Origin: an uncultured Balneolaceae bacterium | Lineage (GTDB): Bacteria; Bacteroidota; Rhodothermia; Balneolales; Balneolaceae | Assembly (NCBI GenBank): GCA_938003885.1 | Contig: CALKWT010000282.1 | Coordinates: 1-6,995, forward strand | Direction of reading: 5' to 3' | DNA length: 6,995 nt | In this document: in pieces, positions 1 through 4,355 of the stretch | How positions within the stretch are numbered: position 1 is the first letter of the stretch | Layout of the letters: each line of letters begins with the position of its first letter | Program-made: the position numbers and the translations under genes | The notes under the pieces: generated by a model | Told to the model about the DNA's origin: nothing | Databases searched by the model: none | Seen by the model: the letters and a program-made list of their open reading frames with translations, nothing else

Positions 1-6
1 GATCGA

Positions 7-1132
7 ATGAATCAAACCAGATTTGACAATCTAAATACCCTTTTTGAGCGCCTGGATGCGCTCAGGGGGTATCTTTGACTACGACAGAAGAAAAGTAAAA
101 ATTATTGAACTGCAGGAAAAAACCCGGGATCCGGAGTTTTGGAATGATCCTCAGAGCGCGCAGAAGGTGATGCAGGCTCTCGATTTTGAAAAAGAGATCG
201 TGGGTAAATGGGATGAACTTGATGAATTGCGTGAGAGTATCGGCGTCTATATACAGTTTGAAAAGGAAGGGGAAGATGTAGCGGAAGAGATCGAGGCTGA
301 ATCTGCGAAATTTGTCACCCTCCTGCAGGGACTCGAGCTTCAGAATATGCTGAGCGATCCGGACGACCACCGGGATGCCATTGTAACTTTCAAACCCGGG
401 GCAGGGGGGACAGAGAGCCAGGATTGGGGTTCCATGCTTTTCCGCATGATCCATCGATGGGCTGATAAACAGGGCTATAAAACCACAGTTATGGAGTATC
501 AGGATGGGGATGTGGCCGGAATTAAAAGTGCGACGATTCAGATCAGCGGAAACAATGCATACGGTTTCCTCAAATCTGAAAGCGGTGTACACCGGCTGGT
601 CCGTATCTCCCCATTCGACAGTAACTCCAGAAGGCATACCTCCTTCTGTTCCATCTTCGTCTCTCCGCTTATTGACGATACGATCGAAGTGGAACTGAAC
701 GATTCCGACATCGAGCTTCAGCGGTTTCATTCAGGAGGAGCGGGTGGCCAGCACGTAAACAAGGTAGAGACCGGAGTCCGCCTGATCTGGACAGGTAAAC
801 TGAGTGACGGTACCGAAGAGCGGGTTGTGGCTGAATGTCAGCAGGAGCGCTCACAGCTTCAGAACAGGGAGAAGGCGATGGTTATGCTGAAATCCAAAGT
901 GTATGAGCTGGAGAAAGGGATCAAGGAGCGTGAAAAACAGAAGTTGGAAGAGGGGAAAAGCAACAATGAGTGGGGTTCCCAGATCCGTTCCTATGTTTTT
1001 CATCCCTACAATATGGTGAAGGATCACCGTACTTCCCACGAAACCTCAGACGTAAATGGAGTGATGGACGGGGATCTGAACGAGTTCATGAAAGCCTTTC
1101 TGATGCTCGAAACCGTTGAAAAACCTGTATGA
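7..1132 (+). CDS. prfB: Peptide chain release factor 2 (RF2), with programmed +1 frameshift; join(7..75, 77..1132)
   Basis: RF2 recognises UAA and UGA in the ribosomal A site and triggers hydrolysis of peptidyl-tRNA. The zero frame from ATG at 7 reads MNQTRFDNLNTLFERLDALR, then GYL, then TGA at 76-78. Skipping one base (T76) continues in the +1 frame as DYDRRKVKII to TGA at 1130-1132, giving about 374 aa, close to the 365 aa of E. coli RF2. Class II hallmarks are visible: the SPF stop-codon-recognition tripeptide at about residues 201-203 (608-616) and the catalytic GGQ loop at about 246-248 (743-751, context SGGAGGQHVNK). SPF rather than PxT separates it from RF1. The N-terminal third is predicted helical (domain 1). 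The start at 7 is chosen because it gives 23 codons before the shift, like the 25 of E. coli. Only six bases lie upstream, so a start outside the window cannot be excluded. The stop overlaps the coaE start. Confidence 0.96.
64..79 (+). promoter_or_regulatory. RF2 programmed +1 ribosomal frameshift site
   Basis: In the zero frame the codons are AGG GGG TAT CTT TGA C. An SD-like AGGGGG (64-69) lies three bases before the slippery CTT (73-75), which is followed by in-frame TGA (76-78) and C. This matches the E. coli prfB site as I recall it. In the known mechanism, the internal SD pairs with the 16S anti-SD, the P-site tRNA-Leu slips from CUU to UUU, and reading resumes at GAC (77-79). Low RF2 slows termination at UGA and favours the shift, so RF2 controls its own synthesis. 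Confidence 0.96.
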
Positions 1133-1737
1133 TCACCGTAGGCGTTACAGGAGGGATCGGGTCGGGTAAAACGACAGTCTGCAGAATCTGGGAGTCACTT
1201 GGAGCCGCTGTTTTCTATGCAGATGATGAGGCCAAGAACATAATGGCCACCGAACCCGGGGTGATTTCAGCTATCCGGAAAACTTTTGGAGATCAGGCCT
1301 ACACCGGGGAGGGCGAGCTGGATCGCTCTTACCTGAGTCGGGAAGCGTTTGAAAAAGGGCGGGTTGCCGAGCTGAACAGGATTGTGCATCCCGCTGTGAG
1401 GGAAAAATTCTCCAGGGATGCGAAGAAGGCCCGCGATTCCGGTATTCATCTCTTTGTGAAAGAAGCGGCTCTTATGGATGTGAAGTCGGGTGATGGCCTG
1501 GACTACATTGTGATTGTAGCCAGTGATCTGGAAAAGAGAGTTCAGAGGGTGATCTCCCGCGACGGAACCGACCGTCAGTCAGTGATGAATCGGATCGCCC
1601 GCCAGCCGGACTTCGAAGCGCTGGAGACGGACGCTGATTTTGTCATTCATAATAATGGCACCCCCGATGAATTGAGAAAGGCGGCAGAAGAGCTCTACAC
1701 TCAGCTGTTGGAACTGCCGGGAAAACTGGAGAATTAG
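1129..1737 (+). CDS. coaE: Dephospho-CoA kinase
   Basis: This cytoplasmic P-loop kinase catalyses the last step of coenzyme A synthesis, ATP-dependent phosphorylation of the 3'-hydroxyl of the dephospho-CoA ribose. The 202-aa length is typical of the family. The N-terminus carries the CoaE-type Walker A GGIGSGKT (residues 8-15), followed by the ADDEAK segment (31-36), which corresponds to the acidic D-x-I/x-A region near the catalytic Asp. Further family motifs are LNRIVHPAV (82-90), RDGTDRQSVMNRIARQ (144-159, lid/Arg region) and ADFVIHNNG (169-177). At 112-117 EAALMD stands where many homologues have a PLLFE-like segment, a mild deviation. ATG at 1129 overlaps the prfB stop (ATGA) and has no recognisable SD, so translation probably depends on ribosomes finishing prfB. 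Co-transcription with prfB is inferred. Confidence 0.96.
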   Translation: MITVGVTGGIGSGKTTVCRIWESLGAAVFYADDEAKNIMATEPGVISAIRKTFGDQAYTGEGELDRSYLSREAFEKGRVAELNRIVHPAVREKFSRDAKKARDSGIHLFVKEAALMDVKSGDGLDYIVIVASDLEKRVQRVISRDGTDRQSVMNRIARQPDFEALETDADFVIHNNGTPDELRKAAEELYTQLLELPGKLEN

Positions 1738-1799
1738 AAGGGGGGGACCCTTGCAGCGGCCAGTATCTTGCCGGAGCCAGGACGTTCAGGCCCACTCTG

Positions 1800-2330
1800 T
1801 CATTGCCGTTCAATCATTATCCGGCGCCCTTCTGTGATATCGTGGCGGAGCGTGTAGCCCGCATTTACCTCAATCACATATTTGGCAGGTAGTTCAGATT
1901 CAATGCTCTCGTGACTGTAAGGCGGCGTATTGCGGTGGATCCGGACAATTTCCATCTCCTCATTCACATAGAGTATATCCAGGGAGAGGGGAGTGCCGGC
2001 CATCCAGAAGCTGCGGGGAGCCTCTTCGTCAAAAATAAAGAGCATTCCGGCATCCTCGGGGAGGTTGTAAACATCCATGAGCCCTTCGCTCCGGGAACGA
2101 TCATCATCGGCTACAGCTGCATCAATGACACTTGCCACAGAGCCATCCCCGTTCAGGAAACTCACAGACGCTGTATATTCGAGCGTTCGTGCGGGGGGCG
2201 GGGTTTCATCACGCACTTTTTCATCCCCCGAAGAGCAGCCGGTTAAGAGGAGTCCTGCGATGAGCAGAAGAGAAAAAAGAGAGTTTGACCGTTGTGTACA
2301 TTCGTGGAGCCTTCGTGTTTTCGGATTCAT
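1800..2330 (-). CDS. DUF192-family lipoprotein
   Basis: A 176-aa exported protein of unknown biochemical function. Residues 1-32 form a lipoprotein signal peptide: basic Arg/Lys/His residues near the N-terminus, a hydrophobic core (FSLLLIAGLLL) and the lipobox LTGC, with lipidated Cys32. A short polar, Pro-rich linker (about 33-50) follows. The rest carries DUF192 (PF02643) signatures: RSEGLM (80-85), GMLFIF (95-100), FWMAGTPLSLDILYV (108-122) and YVIEVNAG (151-158). DUF192 proteins are small beta-rich domains common in bacteria and archaea, many secreted or lipid-anchored, with no settled role. The gene runs opposite to all others here: convergent with coaE and divergent from rimP, so it is probably its own unit. 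ATG at 2328-2330 has no SD; a later start within the first 15 codons would still leave a workable signal peptide. Final membrane (inner or outer) is not decidable from sequence. Confidence 0.9.
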   Translation of the reverse strand: MNPKTRRLHECTQRSNSLFSLLLIAGLLLTGCSSGDEKVRDETPPPARTLEYTASVSFLNGDGSVASVIDAAVADDDRSRSEGLMDVYNLPEDAGMLFIFDEEAPRSFWMAGTPLSLDILYVNEEMEIVRIHRNTPPYSHESIESELPAKYVIEVNAGYTLRHDITEGRRIMIERQ

Positions 2331-2411
2331 ATCAGTTTGGGTGCTGAGACTTAAATCTTTTATTATTCAGGTAAACGGATCCATTAAACTACCCTGACAT
2401 CCAGTTAGGAG

Positions 2412-2440
2412 ATGATAGGTTAAGATAATGATGTTTTCAA
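2412..2440 (-). promoter_or_regulatory. Candidate sigma70-like promoter for the DUF192 gene
   Basis: On the minus strand, TTGAAA (2440-2435) is followed after exactly 17 bases by TATCAT (2417-2412), a good match to bacterial -35/-10 consensus elements. Transcription would begin near 2405, leaving a leader of about 75 bases before the ATG at 2330. The region is AT-rich, so chance matches are possible, and Bacteroidota-type promoters can follow a different consensus (TTTG / TAnnTTTG). Confidence 0.4.
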
Positions 2441-2450
2441 GTTACAGCAG

Positions 2451-2479
2451 TTGAATTTTTAGATGTTTAACGTTATTTT
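2451..2479 (+). promoter_or_regulatory. Candidate promoter of the rimP-nusA-infB operon
   Basis: TTGAAT (2451-2456), a 17-base spacer, then TATTTT (2474-2479) resembles -35 and -10 elements. Initiation would fall near 2486, a few bases before the leader hairpin that starts at 2492. The match is moderate and the sequence T-rich, so this is a proposal based on spacing and position only. Confidence 0.35.
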
Positions 2480-2491
2480 TACCAGTCTGCG

Positions 2492-2521
2492 AGTGGGTGC
2501 CGGGAGGTACCCACTTTTTTT
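2492..2521 (+). terminator. Intrinsic-terminator-like hairpin in the rimP leader (putative attenuator)
   Basis: AGTGGGTGCC (2492-2501) pairs with GGTACCCACT (2506-2515): ten pairs, one of them G-U, closed by the loop GGGA, which fits a GNRA tetraloop. A run of seven T (2515-2521) follows, giving a textbook Rho-independent terminator on the plus strand only; the other strand has no T tract after the stem. It lies 22 bases before the rimP ATG and no plus-strand gene ends near it, the preceding gene being on the minus strand. A leader attenuator therefore fits better than a gene-end terminator. Similar G-rich/C-rich hairpins with T tracts before rimP are known in other bacteria (the rimP-leader idea in Rfam); membership of that family is not tested here. 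Confidence 0.85.
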
Positions 2522-2543
2522 ATAAATAGCGTCCGGATAAAAT

Positions 2544-3002
2544 ATGAACATCGATTCAGTAGAAACCATTCGAAAATGGGCTGAGCCTCTGGCTGATGAG
2601 GAAGGACTCTTTCTCGTTGATGTAGAGCTCAAGCATGGCAAGGTGCCGGAGCTCTGGATCCTTGTGGACAGTGAGGAGAATTGCGGTATCCTGGATGCAT
2701 GTTCCAGAATCAGCCGGAAGCTGGGTGAGAGACTGGATGAAGAGAGCGATTTCAAAGGAACGTTCCGATTGAATGTTTCATCGCCGGGCTTGTCACGTCC
2801 GTTAAGTGACCGGCGGCAGTATCTGAAAAATAAAAACCGTCATGCAAGGGTTAAATATAAAACGGAAGCCGGTTACGTTACAGTGAATGGTGTTCTAGCC
2901 GAAGTGAGTGAAAAAGGAATAGTGATTGATACGGAAGAAGGGAAAATCGAAGATGTTTTGTTCGATTCCATTGTAGAAACCAAAATTATTCCTAAAATTT
3001 AG
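2544..3002 (+). CDS. rimP: Ribosome maturation factor RimP
   Basis: RimP binds the free 30S subunit and helps late assembly of the head region around S12. The 152-aa length is typical. The family signature NVSSPGLSRPL lies at residues 77-87, at the junction between the N-terminal alpha/beta domain (about 1-85) and the C-terminal SH3-like beta domain (about 90-152). LVDVELKHG (24-32) and LWILVDSEE (38-46) match the beta strands usually seen near the N-terminus. ATG at 2544 begins 22 bases after the terminator-like hairpin and has no clear SD, only an A-rich stretch (GATAAAAT) just before it. It is the first gene of rimP-nusA-infB, with 26 bases to nusA. Expression is probably set by the leader hairpin. 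Confidence 0.96.
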   Translation: MNIDSVETIRKWAEPLADEEGLFLVDVELKHGKVPELWILVDSEENCGILDACSRISRKLGERLDEESDFKGTFRLNVSSPGLSRPLSDRRQYLKNKNRHARVKYKTEAGYVTVNGVLAEVSEKGIVIDTEEGKIEDVLFDSIVETKIIPKI

Positions 3003-3028
3003 TAACACACAAAACAATACAGGATCTG

Positions 3029-4288
3029 ATGCAAAACGATATTTCCAAACTTATTATTCAGTCATTTGCCGAGATAGCAAAAGACAAAGGTATAGACAAA
3101 GATCTTCTGCTTACCATTCTGGAGGATGTATTCCGTACCATGATCCGGAAAAAATATAATTCAGATGAAGCCTTTGAAGTCATTCTGAATGCGGATCGAG
3201 GCGAAATTCAGATCCTGCATATTCGTGAAGTTGTACCGGAAGATGAGCTGACCGACCCGGTCATGGAAATTTCCCTGAAAGATGCCCAGAAGCATGACCC
3301 CGATCTGGAGCTCTACGATGAATTTGCTCAGGAAGTCTCGATCACCTCTTTCGGACGCAGGGCTGTGACGATGGCACGGCAGCAGTTGGCACAGCGCATA
3401 CGAGAGATTGAAAAGGATAACATTTTTGAAGATTACTCCGACCGTATCGGGGAGATCGTACTGGGCGACGTCTATCAGGTCCGTCACAACAGAGACATTC
3501 TTGTGAATCACAACGGTGTGGAACTTCTGCTCCCCAAAAATGAGCAGATTTACAAAGACCGTTATCGTAAAGGAGATACCATCCGGGCTGTCGTCGTAGA
3601 GGTGAAAAGACAAGGGGGCAACCCCACTGTGGTGATCTCCCGGACATCTCCGCTTTTCCTGGAGAGGCTGTTTGAAAATGAGATTCCTGAAGTATTTGAC
3701 GGGATCATTGAGCTAAAACGAATTGCCCGGGAGCCCGGTGATCGTTCCAAGGTAGCGGTGATTTCTCACGACGAGCGGGTAGATCCGGTCGGTGCGTGTG
3801 TGGGGATGAAAGGAATCCGGATTCACGCTGTGGTCAGAGAACTGCAGAATGAAAATATCGATGTGATCAACTACACAGATGACAAAGTCGAATTTATAAA
3901 GCGGGCCCTTCAGCCTGCAAAAGTACTGAAAGTTGAAATGAATGAAGCCGAAGACAGGGCAAGTGTGCTCGTGCCGGCGGATGAAGTTTCGAAAGCGATA
4001 GGAAAGGGCGGGGTAAATATCCGTCTGGCTTCCAGACTGGTAGGAGTGGAGATCGATGTTTTCCGGGAAGTGGAAGAAGAAGATGATATCGATCTGGATG
4101 AATTTGAAGTGGATTTCGGTGCCGAAACCATTCAGCTTTTAAGGGATATAGGGTGCGATAGTGCACGCGCGGTCCTGGAACTGGATGAAGAAGAACTGAT
4201 CCGAAGAACAGATGGAAAAATAGACCGCGAAGAAGCGGAAAGAATTATAGACATCATTGCATACGAATTTGAGGACGAGGAAGATTGA
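3029..4288 (+). CDS. nusA: Transcription termination/antitermination factor NusA
   Basis: NusA binds RNA polymerase near the RNA exit channel, modulates pausing and intrinsic termination, and takes part in rRNA antitermination. Domains in order are the polymerase-binding N-terminal domain (about 1-130), S1 (about 138-205, ending VVISRTSP), KH1 (about 210-290, with AREPGDRSKVAV at 233-244 and DPVGACVGMKG at 252-262) and KH2 (about 295-345, with IGKGG at 324-328). An acidic linker (about 348-362) leads to one helix-hairpin-helix-like C-terminal domain (about 363-413) and an acidic tail. At 419 aa it is shorter than E. coli NusA (495 aa), which has two acidic repeats; one C-terminal unit with FGAETIQLLRDIGCDSA is what I would expect in Bacteroidota-like lineages. 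A weak AGGA (3021-3024) lies only four bases before the ATG. infB follows after 67 bases. Confidence 0.97.
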   Translation: MQNDISKLIIQSFAEIAKDKGIDKDLLLTILEDVFRTMIRKKYNSDEAFEVILNADRGEIQILHIREVVPEDELTDPVMEISLKDAQKHDPDLELYDEFAQEVSITSFGRRAVTMARQQLAQRIREIEKDNIFEDYSDRIGEIVLGDVYQVRHNRDILVNHNGVELLLPKNEQIYKDRYRKGDTIRAVVVEVKRQGGNPTVVISRTSPLFLERLFENEIPEVFDGIIELKRIAREPGDRSKVAVISHDERVDPVGACVGMKGIRIHAVVRELQNENIDVINYTDDKVEFIKRALQPAKVLKVEMNEAEDRASVLVPADEVSKAIGKGGVNIRLASRLVGVEIDVFREVEEEDDIDLDEFEVDFGAETIQLLRDIGCDSARAVLELDEEELIRRTDGKIDREEAERIIDIIAYEFEDEED

Positions 4289-4355
4289 TTGTACCTTGAA
4301 AGACAGGCCTCATTTTCGCTGAATTATTCGATTTAAACGACGTACAAAACCATTT

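Noticed and set aside
44..76. ATG at 44 as an alternative prfB start in the +1 frame
   Set aside because: The upstream zero frame encodes an RF2-like N-terminus ending in the intact frameshift signal, so this ATG is an artefact of ignoring the frameshift.
76..78. In-frame TGA as a disabling mutation or a selenocysteine codon in prfB
   Set aside because: The surrounding AGGGGG-TAT-CTT-TGA-C context is the known RF2 frameshift site, and the +1 frame continues as a complete RF2.
62..730. Long minus-strand open frame (222 codons) opposite prfB
   Set aside because: It lies entirely antisense to the conserved RF2 coding sequence and shows no recognisable domain; best explained as a shadow of prfB codon use.
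1738..1799. Possible bidirectional terminator between the convergent coaE and DUF192 genes
   Set aside because: Only a four-pair CGGC/GCCG stem can be found, with no T run on either strand; not enough to call.
2331..2450. Possible small gene or small RNA in the divergent intergenic region
   Set aside because: ATG codons here run into stops within a few codons, and no stable structure other than the rimP leader hairpin is apparent.
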